NCBI GenBank assembly: GCA_033977485.1
Contig: CM066998.1
Location: 32,179,501-32,243,500 of the forward strand
DNA from: Hydrangea macrophylla
Lineage: Eukaryota; Streptophyta; Magnoliopsida; Cornales; Hydrangeaceae
Direction of reading: 5' to 3'
DNA: 64,000 nucleotides
Part shown: in pieces, positions 1 to 12,147 of the stretch
Layout of the letters: each line of letters starts with the position of its first letter
Numbering within the stretch: position 1 is the stretch's first letter
Notes under the pieces: generated by a model
Seen by the model: the letters and a program-made list of their open reading frames with translations, nothing else
What the model was told of the DNA's origin: nothing
The model's database searches: none
Made by a program: the position numbers and the translations under genes

Positions 1-635
1 CATCGCTTATAATATATCCTATTTAATGGAAAAATTGAGCTGATTGTGTCTGCAGTAGATTGTGCGACTACATGGTATGCCAATCACCATCGTGTCAAAC
101 CGCGATTGTGGATTCATTCCAGAGTTTTGGGAGAGTCTTTAGACAGGTATGGGGACTTTATTGAGACTGAGTTCTTGTTTTCATCCTCAGACCGATGGGA
201 AAACAGAGCGAACAAACCAAGTAATGGCAGATATGTTCCGAGCTTGCGTGCTAGACTTCAAAAGATCATGGGAGACTTATTTGCCACTGGTACAATTCGC
301 CTAACACAATAGCTACCATTCAAGTATAGGAATGTCACCTTTTAAAGCTCTATATGGAAGACCTTGTAGATCACTATTGTGTTGGACTAAATTCGAAGAT
401 GGAAAACTTCTAGGCCAAAACTTTGTTTGAGAAACCAATGAAAAGATTGTAATTGACAGAAAGGCAGCACAAGACTGACACAATAGCTATGTGGACTCGC
501 ACCGCAGAGATAAAGAATTGAGTGTAGGACAGTATGGCTTGCTCAAAATATCTCCGATTAGAGGTATGGTGAGGTTTGGACAGAAGAGAGGGAAGTTGTC
601 GCCTCACTACATTAGACCATTTGAGATTTTGGAGT
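1..635 (+). pseudogene. Chromovirus integrase remnant, element 1 (5' part)
   Basis: Degenerate Ty3/gypsy integrase of the Tekay/Del chromovirus type. Reading across frames one sees the end of the catalytic core (a PQTDG-like stretch near 195, then ADMFRACVLDFK and SWETYLPLVQFA near 228-300), followed by NSYHSSIGMSPFKALYGRPC (near 313-370). Near 541-635 come the C-terminal motifs VRFGQKRGKLSPHYI and PFEILE. Several stops and frameshifts make it non-functional. The first catalytic Asp region lies off the left edge. The frame stops abruptly at 635 where a foreign LTR begins and resumes at 3633 with VTYRPALPPKLSGVHNVFHI. The chromovirus call rests on this C-terminal block and on the LTR beginning TGTAACACCC at 4000. 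Confidence 0.8.
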
Positions 636-3632
636 TGTAGATACCCTAATTTTGACCGACTATCGAATTTAGAGGACGATTATGTCTAAAATCGATGACG
701 ATATCGTCCGATGAAAATTCAAAAGTCTTCAAGGTGATTACAGCTTTTCGGAAGGTTCTTTAGTGTCAATAAAAATTTTCAGAGAATGGAAAGACCGATT
801 ATTCAGGTAAACTAGGGTGTAAAATATGTGTAAGAGAAATAAAAACCACTTTGGATGATTTGATCTTGGTTTAAAGTATTTCAAGAAAACCCTTTGAAAA
901 AAAATGAAAAAGAAAAGAAATGAAAATTTGAAATGGAAAAGAAAACAAAAAATACATATAATCTACATATATAAATAGAAAGGAAAATCTGCTCGGGTTG
1001 ACACGCGGCAAAGCCATTGCCGCACTGGCAATCAGTGAGTGCCGGGCCAGCACTCAGTGAGTGCCATGGATAACTCGCCAAGTGCCACCTGTTGTAACAG
1101 ACTATTTTTTAAAATACGTATTCAACAAACAAAGATGCCATTGCACATGGGTTTTTATCCTGAATTTATTGAATCAACCTCTCAAGGTTGCTCTATATAA
1201 GGAGATATATATCTCCATTACATGGGGATATAATTTTGAGGCTGAAAAATTTAGAGTGATAGAGAGAAGATTTGAAGGAAGCCATTAGAGGAGTTTGAAG
1301 AACTTAAAGGAGAGCTTGAAGCCTTAAAGGATCTTCATCAAAACAAGAAATAACTTGAGGATTTTTTGGAGGTAATACTCTAATTCTAGTCTGGTTTTAG
1401 TCTAAATTCAATCACAATTCATTGAATTGTAGGATCTTTTACACAATTTCCAAGCAGTCTCTTCCCACCTCATTTAATCGCACACCACTTGAATTGTGAT
1501 TAAAATCTCATATATTTGTTGATTTGGATCTAGTTGATCATGAGTTGAGTTTTGAAATAAGCTTCTTAAAAGAAAATTTGCTTTGGATCATCAATTGAAT
1601 TTGATTTTGATTCTCTTTGTTTGTGTTCTTCTTTTGAGATTCATGAGATCTTCAAAATCTCACTTGAACTCTCTAATTGGGATCCTTTAATTTTCTGTAA
1701 ATTTATGATTTACATGGGAATTGAAGTTTATCTTAGTTATATTTATACACAATTGGTGGATCCAAGTCTATGTTCATGTTTTGGGTCCTCCAATTTCAAG
1801 TTTCATGGAGTTCTCTCCATATTCCATTGAGATTCATATGGATTAGTTATATTGAATCTCCAAGGACCATTGATTTGTGAGTAGAGGTAATCAAATTAAA
1901 CCTTAGTTCCTCAAGGATCATCAACTTGAGAGAGGAATTAGGCTTAAGAAGAGCCAATTTTCGTGGCTTGGTGATTTGGGTTCAATAAAGAAATGACAAT
2001 TGAACAATAGTGCAATGATTTCAATGACAACATGTGATCAAAGATTTTTAGTTAAATCATGATCCGTTAAAATTGGATGAACCAATTGGAATCTGTCCTT
2101 AATTCATAGATATACCAGTACAATGTTTCTTTTGATGAGATTTATAGCTAACATGGCTTGGTCATGGGTTTTGCAAATCATTTGTTCTCTGTCCAAAATT
2201 TTAGAATAGTAACTTCTTTTTAAAATGAATGTTTCAAAACCTCAAACAAGTATTTTAAGCGTCAAATAAATTTTCTTATACAGTTTATGAGTTAATAAGA
2301 TCCCCTAAAAAGATTGAAGTAATTTAGATTCGTTTGCTATTTTTAGAAAAACATATAAAATCTCTGGAAAGAGAGTTTATACATTCTAAGTGATGTATGG
2401 TTTTATTCCAATTCCCAGAGATTGGACAATTAAATCTTTGATTTTCTTTGGATTAGAAACTAGACTCATCGAGGCACCTTGTGTCCAAAAGTCATTAAGA
2501 GCAAACCATGGGAACTATGCTTTTTCTATTTTTGAAAGTTTGGTCTGCTCTCTGTAATTCCTAGAATTCTGTAACATATTTGATAGACTTTATAAATGGT
2601 GATCCAAATGATTTTTTTGTGACTTAAGACTTAAACAATGTTTTGAAAAAAGTTAGTTAAGCTTAAATCCAAAGGCTAAATGTTGCAAATCAATGAATGA
2701 TTCTTAGCTTGTTCATGTTTATGCATTCATTATCATCACATGAGTATTGATTCTTGTAATTTAGGACATTGTTTTGTATTATGATTAGCCATAATTGGCT
2801 GAGCCTAGTCATGGATTCCTTTTAATCATGTTGAGATTGTATCATCTCTATATGGACATTACATTGGCTCCTAGTTGAGACTTGTATATCTATAGAGGTG
2901 TTGTGACTTCAATAAATTAGAAGGAATTCATGATTTTGTCAACTTTCTCCATGTTTGTTAGATTTAAGCTACGAGTTTGGTGTAATATTTAGGATTTGAT
3001 ATTACATTGTGTTCAAAGCATGTGAACTAGCCTTTGTTTTGTAGCGGTATTAAGGTATGGCTCGTTGAACCACCCTTTGTTTTTGTTTTTGTTTTATTTG
3101 GTTTTATTGATTTTTGACTTCATGCGCAACACCTTAGATTAGGGTTTACCTTATGTGTATAAATGTGTTTGAGACACTTTTTCTAAGTTTTCTATTTATT
3201 CGTATGCATTGCACGTTTAATATTTGTGGCTGGATCCAGAGCAAGTTCCTTTGTTCCTTATTGCATATCATTTTGCTAGCTATTTGAACTATGTGGTTTT
3301 TATGCTGTTTTATCGCTAGTAATCTTACACCCTTTCTAAACATACTTTTGTAATGTATATTTATATATGTGTATTAGTTGAGGGCATGCTTAGATTATTA
3401 ATTCAATTAAAAGGATGTTGAGTAAAGGCCTATCACGAGATATAATGACAGGGGGTGCTTTAGTCCACCGTGCTTCTTCCACTCTCATTCCATAATCCCC
3501 GGACCTAGAAATCTCTGGTTTCCAAAACATCAGTTTGCTTTTAAAATGGTTTCTTAAACTTCCTATAAAAAATTAATTGGCGACTCGTATTTGAGTTTGA
3601 GAAAGTTAAAACGTGGCTAGCCTGCGATATCC
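636..3632 (+). mobile_element. Solo LTR, Tat-like family, diverged
   Basis: It begins TGTAGATACCCTAATTTTG and ends GATATCCA, and sits inside chromovirus integrase. It is a diverged relative of the 3.25-kb LTRs at 23729 and 52620. The shared landmarks, in order, are the first ~20 nt, a cluster of GAGTGCC palindromes (about 1000-1090), TGTAACAGACT, a TATA box (TATATAA at 1194-1200), the stretch around AGGCCTATC and GGGGGTGCTTTAGTCCACCG near 3455, and GCGACTCGTATT near the end. No PBS, gag or second LTR follows, so it is a solo LTR left by recombination. A clean 5-bp target duplication is not visible: TGGAG precedes it and TGGGA follows. No genes lie inside. Confidence 0.8.
1000..1095 (+). repeat. 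GAGTGCC near-palindrome cluster in solo LTR
   Basis: Several units of about 21 nt related to GGCACTCACTGAGTGCC lie about 100 nt upstream of the TATA box at 1194. Here they are eroded (CAATCAGTGAGTGCCG, GCACTCAGTGAGTGCCA, CTCGCCAAGTGCC). The position matches the sharper clusters in the LTRs of element A. Confidence 0.7.
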
Positions 3633-3999
3633 ATGGGACCACATGGTCAAAGTCACCTATAGACCAGCATTGCCACCGAAGTTGTCAGGAGTTCATAATG
3701 TCTTTCACATCAGTATGCTAAAAGTTTATCACCAGGACGCTAGCCCACATATGATCGATTTCTAAGACATAGAAGTGAATGACAATGCATCATATCATGA
3801 GAGACCAGTGCATATTTTGGGCAAAGAGAGGAGTAGAGGAACAAGGAGATCCTACCGGTAAAGTTTTTGTGGAAACACCACTATGTGGAAAAAGCTTCGT
3901 GGGAGTTGGAATCTGAGATGTGCATCAAGTATCTAAAATTGTTTCACACAAGTTAGCTCAGATTTTGGGGACAAAATCCTTTTACAGGAAGTGGAGAAG
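3633..3999 (+). pseudogene. Chromovirus integrase C-terminus and PPT, element 1 (3' part)
   Basis: Continuation of the integrase interrupted at 635. It reads VTYRPALPPKLSGVHNVFHI then SMLKVYH, later YHERPVHILGKE, and in a shifted frame WELESEM near 3906. These are the terminal motifs of plant chromovirus integrases (chromodomain-like end). Frameshifts and stops are present. It ends in a purine-rich stretch (GGAAGTGGAGAAG, 3987-3999) directly before an LTR beginning TGTAACACCC, which I take as the polypurine tract. Confidence 0.8.
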
Positions 4000-6302
4000 T
4001 GTAACACCCATATTTTTAATTATCTATAATGTAATTTGCGGATATATATTATTGATATTTTCTATAGATGTAAATGTGGTTTGGAGAATGCTTGACATTC
4101 AATGAGTGATCATACATTCCATAAGCAAAATTTATGGTTCAAAATAAAACTTCTTTATCTTTACAAACTTGAGTGCTCGAGTAGCACAAGCGCTTGAGCC
4201 TTAAAATGTATGAAAAGATAATTTTGTCTCTGGGCTTTGAAAATATATAAATACATAACCATTTTATGCATTTGTTACATTTATAGAACCTGTAAATAAA
4301 GAGGGTTCTTAGAGAGAGAGTTTTGAGAGTTCAGGTCCATTTACATACAAATTCTCATCAACACTCATACATGTCCATCAATTCAACATACACACACTCT
4401 CTTGCACATGCATGAAATTCTGGAGTTGATTCCTTAAAGAGTCCATCAAGCATTTGGAGTCCTAGTTCAAGATCTTCATCATCATTATCATTATCATCAT
4501 CATCTTCTTTTTTCTCAACATATAATCATCTATTTGGGTTTTGATCATTGTGAGGAGTACTTCTCACACACCATGTGTTCATATGCATGTATATAATCTA
4601 TAATTAACTTGCATGCTGACAATGCAACAAGATCTAACTCAAGATCAAAATCATCTTCATCATCTAATTGATTTTTATCATTTTATGAGTACTATAACTC
4701 CACTCACTTTGTGAATATATGCATTTATAATATGTTTTACAAGTTGCATGTGAGCTCTAAGTAGAGATTTCAAGTTTTAGGTTTGAAAATTGTAGTTATA
4801 TTATAAAAGAAAACAATCTGCTAAAAATTTGGTAAGTCCGAGCGCTCGAGCCCGAAGCGCTCAACTGGTCTGAGCACTCGAGCCTCATAGTGTTTTAATA
4901 GTTTCTTATTTAAATACTATATGCATTATACAATGAGCTTCATTAGTTGTACGTTGAGTTATATATGACGGTTGAGTTTACCTATGTAATTTTGAGTCCA
5001 CATGGTCGTACTTTATGCTTATTCATTGGTACAATGCTTATATGTTAGGATTCTTAACATATCGATTCTAAAATTTCATTAGCATTTTATTTTGATCAGT
5101 TTGTGACTATTAATGGAAAATGCGTCGGGTCGAATCATTAACGGTATAACAGTTAAGATCATGTGAATAATGTATTTAAATTTACAAACGTGTTAACGGT
5201 CATGAGAGCATGGTTCTGTAGCATGGTTGTGTTGAATAACCTTGTTGGATGTTCTGTGTATCATTGCATTTGTCGTATGACCTTAATGATCTTGTCATAA
5301 ATTGTGTTATGTTTATGATGTGTGTTGTCAATTGTGTTGCATTCGTGTCGTGTCATCTGTGTGTCAATGAGTTAGCGTCGAATTGGGCTAGGATGATTGA
5401 GTTAGGGCCAAGTTGGGCTATGACAATTGAGTTAGGGCCGAATTAGGCTAGGAGTTATGTTATAGCTGAATTAGGCATGGTTTTCATGTGTTGTATGTGA
5501 CAGAAGCTAGTAACATCAGTTCAATGTTATTGTAGATATGGGCAGAAGCTAGTATTGCTAATGTTGTGGTCGTGAGTTGACCGGAGCTAGTACTATCAGT
5601 TGTGAGTTGTTGGCACGGTGGATTCGTGCAGGTTTCATTGCATTGTTGAAGTTTCATTATCAGAAAAAACCTTAGGTTTTGGGCGAGAACTTGCGTAACA
5701 TTATGATAACTTCGAAGTGATTACGAAACTAATGTATATGTTCATATTGTGTTTGGTTTGTAGCATTTCACTCAGCTTTCAGCTAATAGGTGTGTGGTCT
5801 TGGACATCCATGTCCAACTGCTGTAGTTCCAGGTGTTAGAGATACTGTTCCATTGGATGAGTACCACAAAGATGAGTTTAGTAACAAGGAAGGCTGGGGC
5901 TTTGCTAGCTGAGAAGGCTATCGGGTTGTTGAAGATGTTTGTTCCCACTGGGGAATTTATTATCTATCTTTTTATGTTTATGTTGTTGTTATCGGGCTTT
6001 TGGCCTTCAAACTTTAGTTTCTTTTGAATTTGGATTACTGTAATATAAGTATGTATTATGGATTATTGTTTGACTCTGATGTTGCTTCCGCAGAACTTAG
6101 AGCATTTCTGGTGCTATTATTACTCTGATATTTTATTTCATTAGTATTTGGACAATCATGTGATCTGTAAATTGTTATGAGCCTAAGGTATCAGTTGGAA
6201 TTTTCACAACAGTTGGCTAATGTACACAATGTATTTTACACATCTATGCTTTGACATTATGTATTGAATTTGAGTCACATTATTGTTCCATAACTGTTGA
6301 CA
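4000..6302 (+). mobile_element. Chromovirus LTR, element 1
   Basis: It begins TGTAACACCCATATT immediately after a polypurine tract and probably ends ...GTTGACA at 6302, after which a different chromovirus integrase frame starts. TG...CA ends and the TGTAACACCC start are typical of Tekay/Del LTRs. It contains palindromic words built on GAGCGCTCGAG (4169-4201 and 4836-4885) and a ~34-nt tandem repeat around 5370-5460 (GAGTTAGGGCC...GGGCTAGGATGATT). The short ORFs in it look spurious. The 3' boundary is inferred from the resumption of coding homology, so it could be off by some bases. Confidence 0.65.
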
Positions 6303-6513
6303 GTTTGGGAAGATTTGACTTATATTGAGCATTAGATACAGATCTCAGATAGAAAAGATCAAATGTTGAGAACCAAAGGTCCCCTGACGTAATTATACGG
6401 TAGAAAGAACAACTTGGCAACGTGAAGATGAGATCAGAGATAAGTATTCACAATTTTTCAATTCATGAGGTAAGGATAAGCTAGGTACAAACTTGTTAAA
6501 GGGGAGTGAGAAA
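6303..6513 (+). pseudogene. Chromovirus integrase C-terminus and PPT, element 2
   Basis: A second, different chromovirus integrase end on the same strand. It reads VWEDLTYIEH, a stop, IQISDRKDQMLRTK, then after a frameshift TWQREDEIRDKYSQFFNS. This matches the usual ILDRK...LRNK...ATWEREDEIR end of the family. A purine-rich tract (AAAGGGGAGTGAGAAA, 6498-6513) follows and then a TG-start LTR. Element 1 therefore seems to have inserted into the integrase of element 2. Confidence 0.65.
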
Positions 6514-6688
6514 TGTATGACCTGTACCCACAAATGAAGCTTAGATAATGTAAATATGTGTTAATTTGTGATAATCAATGCATGTGATGCTTTAGGGTGG
6601 GATTACAAACCCACAAGTGAAAAGGTGTTCAGATGCGAACATAGATGAAAGTCCTAAGTCAGGTGGGATAGGTATAAAAGTGGGACCT
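6514..6688 (+). mobile_element. Truncated LTR, element 2
   Basis: Starts TGTATGACCTGTACCC directly after a polypurine tract and contains a TATA-like GGTATAAAAG near 6671. It is cut after about 175 nt by the opposite-strand LTR that starts at 6689. Confidence 0.45.
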
Positions 6689-8415
6689 TGTCATGCCCGG
6701 GAACAACAAAAATAGAGAAAAATTAAATTTCCTTTTTGGATCCCGAGTGATTGACTAGTGAAAGTCACTAAATTGTCCATACCACAAAATACCAGCTAAC
6801 ATGCAGTAGCAAGGGTCGTAATAAAACCAATAGAAATGTATGTTACAAAAGTCCTAGTTATTACAATATCAAAGTCTTCAACAGAATGCATAAGGTCTAG
6901 AAGCAACATATGCCCAAGTACCAGGTATATAAAAGTTAACAGCAATATAAAACAACTATCTATCTCTGGGTCTTCAGCTAGCGTAGATGTAGTCATCTGC
7001 ATTATAGTCCTCCCCGGATTAGCCATCATAAGTCGGGCCACCCTCTACATAATCCCCCTCTGGGTACCAGTTATCTGAAGTATAAACAAGTTATGTAGCG
7101 ATATAAGTTAAGATCTAATACATACTATCTTCTCTTTATTACGTCTTGTCGTAACCAACAATTATCATCTTGTTATCCTAGACTGATAACCAACGTACTT
7201 TAACTAAAAGATCAGACTTAATCGTTTAACTCATATAGATACAACATTATTGCGTCCGCCACTTTTAAGAATATGTGTAGCTCACCGCATGTCATGGACT
7301 CCAAATTAGTCCATCCCTTGCTTTCAAGGACTTCCGCCGCCCACTGCATGTCGAGGATATAACATTTGAACAAGGGCATATCAATCTACTGCACGACTTA
7401 GTAACATCTACCAGTGATCTCCGCCAACCGCTTTAAGGATGCCCACCGTTTTTAAGTACATATCGGAGATCACCTGGCTATCTTAGGACTACTTGCTCCC
7501 ACCCACTGCTTTCTAGGACATATCACCGCCCACCGCTTTTAAGGACTTATGACCAAGTATCTACCCACGAATAATTCCCCAGAACTTATCCAACCTACCT
7601 ATGTTCCGTAGTAATATTGTTACATGACATCCCATTGTGGCTTGACTACTATTAGTGAAATGAAATTGATATCAAATTCCACTTTGAACGAAATATCATC
7701 TATCGATATCACGTTAATCCACTATTCAAAACATACTATTCTTTGGTATCAAATTATCCATTACTACCCCATAGTCACATAATGAACATATAAAATGATG
7801 TCAGAACAATCAAACCCTTTGTATAATCAAGAAGAGGAACCTTCCATGTTCTGCAACTATCAATTGGTTGGGACAAGGGTCTAATCAATTGGGATAAAAA
7901 TCATACCAATCAATTGGGGAAAAGTGGAAATCGATTGGATCCAAAGCAATGCCAATTAATTACATATTATGGCAATCAATTTAGAGTTAGTAGATGTAAA
8001 TCGATTGGGAATCAATCCAATCGATTGGGTCTAGGCTGATGGTAATCGATTAGGAAAAAGTCCAAAAAATTGGGACATCATCTTTTCTAATGAGAAAATA
8101 GTCCAGCAATTTAAACATCCATGGGCCGCATTACTTATATCTAACCTTCATGAAAACTTATAAAAACATCAAATAAAGGGGACCAAGTGAGTTATAACTC
8201 ACCTAGTTTGTGTTTGGCTATTGTGGCCAAGCTTTGTCTCTCCTCCTCTCTTCTCTTTTTCTTCCTCTGTCTCTCTTTGACTCTGCTTCTTTCTTTATTC
8301 TTTTCCTTCTTTATTTCCTCTATTCTTCTTCTTCTTTCTTCCGTGAGTGTGGATGTATGTATAGATATGTATATATGGATGTATATGTATGTTTGAGTGT
8401 ATGTATATACCAATG

Positions 8416-8449
<34 letters not shown>

Positions 8450-8829
8450 ACTGTTAAAACAAGACTAAGGGCACAAAATGAACTCATATATATATATATA
8501 TAGGGAAAGAGAGTGCCACACGTGAAAACATAAAGCAGAGTTGACAACAAAGATCTGCAAATGGCAATCGATTGGGGTCAGTGGCAATCGATTGGTTTAT
8601 TATAGCAATTAATTGCGAGTCAAGGGCAATCGATTAGTATATGCCATGGAATGGATTCAGGTCGGCAGGATGTCAATCGATTGGAATGTAAGGCAATCAA
8701 TTGATATTTAAAATGTGGCAATTAATTAGGACCAAAATTTGTCTAACAGAAGGGTAAGGGTCTTACAAATATACAGTAACGAATACCAAGTCTTTTTTAT
8801 AAATATATACTCTGAAATACAGGGTATTA
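6689..8829 (-). mobile_element. Chromovirus LTR, element 3 (3' LTR)
   Basis: In the element's orientation it starts TGTAATACCC (right end, 8829) and ends CGGGCATGACA (left end, 6689), the usual TG...CA pattern of Tekay/Del LTRs. A purine-rich stretch (complement of 8830-8842) adjoins the right end as the polypurine tract, and pol of the same strand follows. Inside are two clusters of CAATCGATTG palindromes (7855-8075 and 8560-8725), a CT microsatellite (about 8419-8447), a TA run (about 8487-8502), and imperfect repeats of CCACCGCTTTTAAGGAC type (7255-7560). Low-complexity ORFs over the CT-rich stretch are not genes. Confidence 0.7.
7855..8725. repeat. Two clusters of CAATCGATTG near-palindromes
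   Basis: About seventeen copies of a 10-12 nt word, CAATCGATTGG or one-base variants (CAATCAATTG, CAATTAATTG, TAATCGATTA), separated by 12-30 nt of otherwise unrelated sequence. Clusters run at 7855-8075 and 8560-8725, with the CT-rich segment between them. Each word is its own reverse complement or nearly so. They lie in the U3-side half of the LTR. Confidence 0.85.
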
Positions 8830-11800
8830 CATCATCCACCACTTATTAAAAGATTGCATCCTCAAAATCTAAAGTGAGAAGGTTCTAAAACAAAAATGGA
8901 AACTTCTCCCACATCTCTGACTCTTGCTCCTGTGAAGTTTCTCCTTCATCATGATGCTTCCACTAAATCTTCGTCAATGGAGTCTCCTTGTTCCTAAGCT
9001 TCTTGATTCCATAGTCTAGGATTTGAACTAGTCCTTCATTCAACGTGACATTGTCATTGCCTTCAATGTCTTCGAAATTGATCTCATGTGCCAGATTGTG
9101 GGCATACTTTCTCAACATACTGATGTGGAAAATAGTGTGCACTCCTGACATCTTCGACAAGCAGCCTTCCTAACACGCTCCAGGATCTCGAATGGTCCAA
9201 TGAATCGTGGCGATAGCTTGCCTCTATTTAGACCAAATCTGACAATTCCTTGAACAGGTGAAACCTTGAGCAGTACATGATCACCAACTGTGAAATCTAA
9301 GTCTTTATGTCGCTTGTCAGCATAACTCTTGTGTCGGGCCTGAACTGTCTTCATCTTTTCACACACAATATGAATCATCTTGCTTGTTTCTCGAACCATT
9401 TCTGGCTCAAGAAGTTGAGTATCTCCGACTTTGGCCCAACATAGTGGTGATCAGCAGGGTCTTCCATATAAAGCTTCAAACGGTGTTATTCCTATGCTCG
9501 TATGATAACTGTTATTGTAGGTGAACTCTATCAAAGGTAGGTGCGTCTCCCAAGAACTCTCAAATCGATAACACAAGTGCGTAGCATATCCTCCATCACT
9601 TGATTGACTTGTTCAGTCTACCCGTTAGTCTGCGAATAAAAGGCTAAACTCAAGTTTAATATAGTTCCCATAGCAGCTTAAAGACTCTTCCAAAATTTTG
9701 TAGTGAAGCGCGAATCTTTATATGACATGGTAGAAATAGACACGCCGTGTAACTATATGACTTGTAGGTACATCTGGCTCGAATATTCTATAGTGTAAGT
9801 CATGTTGTAGGTGATAAAATGTGCCAACTTCGTAAGTCGTTCCACAATCACCCAAATAATGTTGTGGTTTTGATGAGACTTCAGCAAACCTACTATGAAA
9901 TCCATTGTTATGTGCTCCCATTTTCATTGGGGAATCGGCAAATATTGTAGAAGTCTAGGTGGTTTCTGATGTTCCGGCTTTACTTTCTTACAAGTATGAC
10001 ACTAAGCTACATGCTCAGCTTCTTCTCGCTTCATTCCTTCCCATTAAAAATTCTTCTTTAAATCATTGTACATCTTCGTACCTCTAGGATGAACAATCAT
10101 TCGTCAATTGTGTGCTACGTCCAATACGTCTTTCTAGAGATTATCTTTGTCAAGCACAAAACGTCTACCTTTATACCATAAGGCTCTCTCTCAACCCACA
10201 CTCTAGACCTCTGGTTCCTTTGCTAACTTGTTGGCGAACCATAACAGTCATCCAGGCTCTCTCTGAAGCCACACTCTAGACCTCTGTATGACAAGGCATC
10301 CAAGATGTTGTCCTTCCATTGATTCCACTGGATGAAGGTCGAGCACTTCTAAAATTCCAATGATTTCCATTCTCGAATCAATAAGGCAATGATTCTGAAT
10401 GAGGTTGAAACCTCAAGGCATTGGCTACAACATTTGCTTTACCCGGATGGTATTGCAACTAAAAGCCATAGTCCTTGAGTAATTCCATCCATCTTCTTTG
10501 TCGCATGTCCAACTCCTTCTGAGAGAATAGATAGATTAAACTCTTATGATCAGAGAATAGATCAAATTTCTCTCCATAGAGATATTGTCTTCAAGGCAAA
10601 CACTATTGCATCTAGTTCCAAATAATTCGTTGGATGGTTCTTCTCGTGTACCTTCAACTGCCTTAATCTGTATGCAATAACATTCCCGTATTATATAAGC
10701 ACACATCCAAGTACTTGGTGTAATGCATTATTTTTTATGACGTACCTTTCTCCACTCCTAGGTATCACAAGTACTGGTGCAGAAGTCAATCTTTCCTTTA
10801 ATTCGTGGAATGCGTCTTCATGCTTATCTGTTCATTCGTACTTCATCTCTTTCTTCATCAAATTCGTCAAAGGTCCTACAATCTTAGAAAAACCTTCGAC
10901 AAATCTCTGATAATATCTGGCCAACCCAAGAAAACATCTAACTTCTATCACGTTGGTAGGTCTATTCCAACTCAAGACTGCATCTATCTTTGATGAGTCC
11001 ACAGAGATACCGCCTTGAAAAATCACATGTCCGAGAAAATTGCCTTCCTGTAGCCAAAACTAATACTTAACTTAGCATATAGCTTGCTATCTCGAAGCAT
11101 CTACAAAGCAATTTGTAAGTGTTAATTATGATCTTCTTCCATCTTTGAGTAGATCAAGATGTCATCAATGAAAACTATATTGAATTGATCTAGACAAGGT
11201 TTGAGTACTCTATTCATTATGTCCATATACTGCTAGAGCATTCTTCATTATAAATGGCATAACAAGAAACTTAAAATGCTCGTATCTCATCCTGAACACA
11301 GTCTTTGACACAGCCTCTGGGTAAACTAGTAACTGATGATATCCCGAACGTAGATCAATCTTCGAAAAGTTCCTTGATCCTTGCAATTGATTGAACAAAT
11401 CATCTATCTGACGAAGTGGATACCTATTCTTGATCATAACATTGTTCAATTCTCTATAGTCGATGTATAGTCAAAGTGTCCCATCTTTCTTCATCACAAA
11501 TAGTACCAGTGCTCCCTATGGTGACTTACTCAAGTGAACAAAGCCTATATCCTCAAATTCATGAACTTGCTTCTTTAATTCCAATATAATAGTTGGTGTC
11601 ATCCTATACGAAATCTTATAAATTGGCAAGGTTCTAGGTGTGAATTCCACAAAAAATTTTATTTCTCTCATTGGTCAAAGTCCTTTAATATCTTGGAATA
11701 CATCCTCAAAATCCTGTATGTTAGGAATCTGATCCTTAGTGAGTTCCATACTTATACTCCCAATTATAGCCAAATAACTTGTAAGAAACATGTCACTCAT

Positions 11801-12147
11801 GGACTGACACTGAAATCTAAATGTAGGACACCTAGGTATTAGAAACACGATAGCCCTAGCAGGGCAATCCATATTGGCACTATACTTGGTAAGCCGATCT
11901 ATCTCTAGGATAATGTCAAACTCTGGCATTGACAGAACAACCAAATCTGCCAAAAGGTTCCTATCCCCCAAGGTTACTGGAATTCTTTGCACACTTTACC
12001 CAACTTGACAGTCACTCCCAATGGTGACACAGCATTAAGTGCCAGCTCAAGTGCCTAGAGCCTAAACCCACCTAACGCAGAATCTTAACAGCAATAAATG
12101 AAAGTGCAACACCGGTATCGAATCAAGCATTAACTTGACGATGAAAG
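8830..12147 (-). pseudogene. Chromovirus pol (protease-RT-RNase H-integrase), element 3
   Basis: Degenerate Ty3/gypsy polyprotein on the minus strand, read from right to left. Protease C-terminal part 11992-11675 has LADLVVLSMPEFDIIL. RT 11449-11210 has [32 protein letters not shown] and a damaged [17 protein letters not shown] thumb 11026-10832 has [12 protein letters not shown] and [19 protein letters not shown]. Integrase remnants are near 9927-9718, and the integrase C-terminus 9399-8963 has RHKSYADKRHKDLDF, GKLSPRFIGPFEILERV, SGVHTIFHISMLRKY and LRNKETPLTKI. Many stops and frameshifts make it inactive. A short duplication of a CTCTAGACCTCTG-containing segment lies at about 10184-10286. 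The frame is cut at 12147 by a solo LTR and resumes at 13639. Confidence 0.85.

Noticed and set aside
8187..8550. Hydrophobic or Arg/Glu-rich small proteins
   Set aside because: Translations of CT-rich and GA-rich low-complexity sequence within an LTR, open in several frames at once.
10184..10286. Short duplicated segment with CTCTAGACCTCTG in chromovirus integrase
   Set aside because: A local duplication in an already dead pol; not informative on its own.
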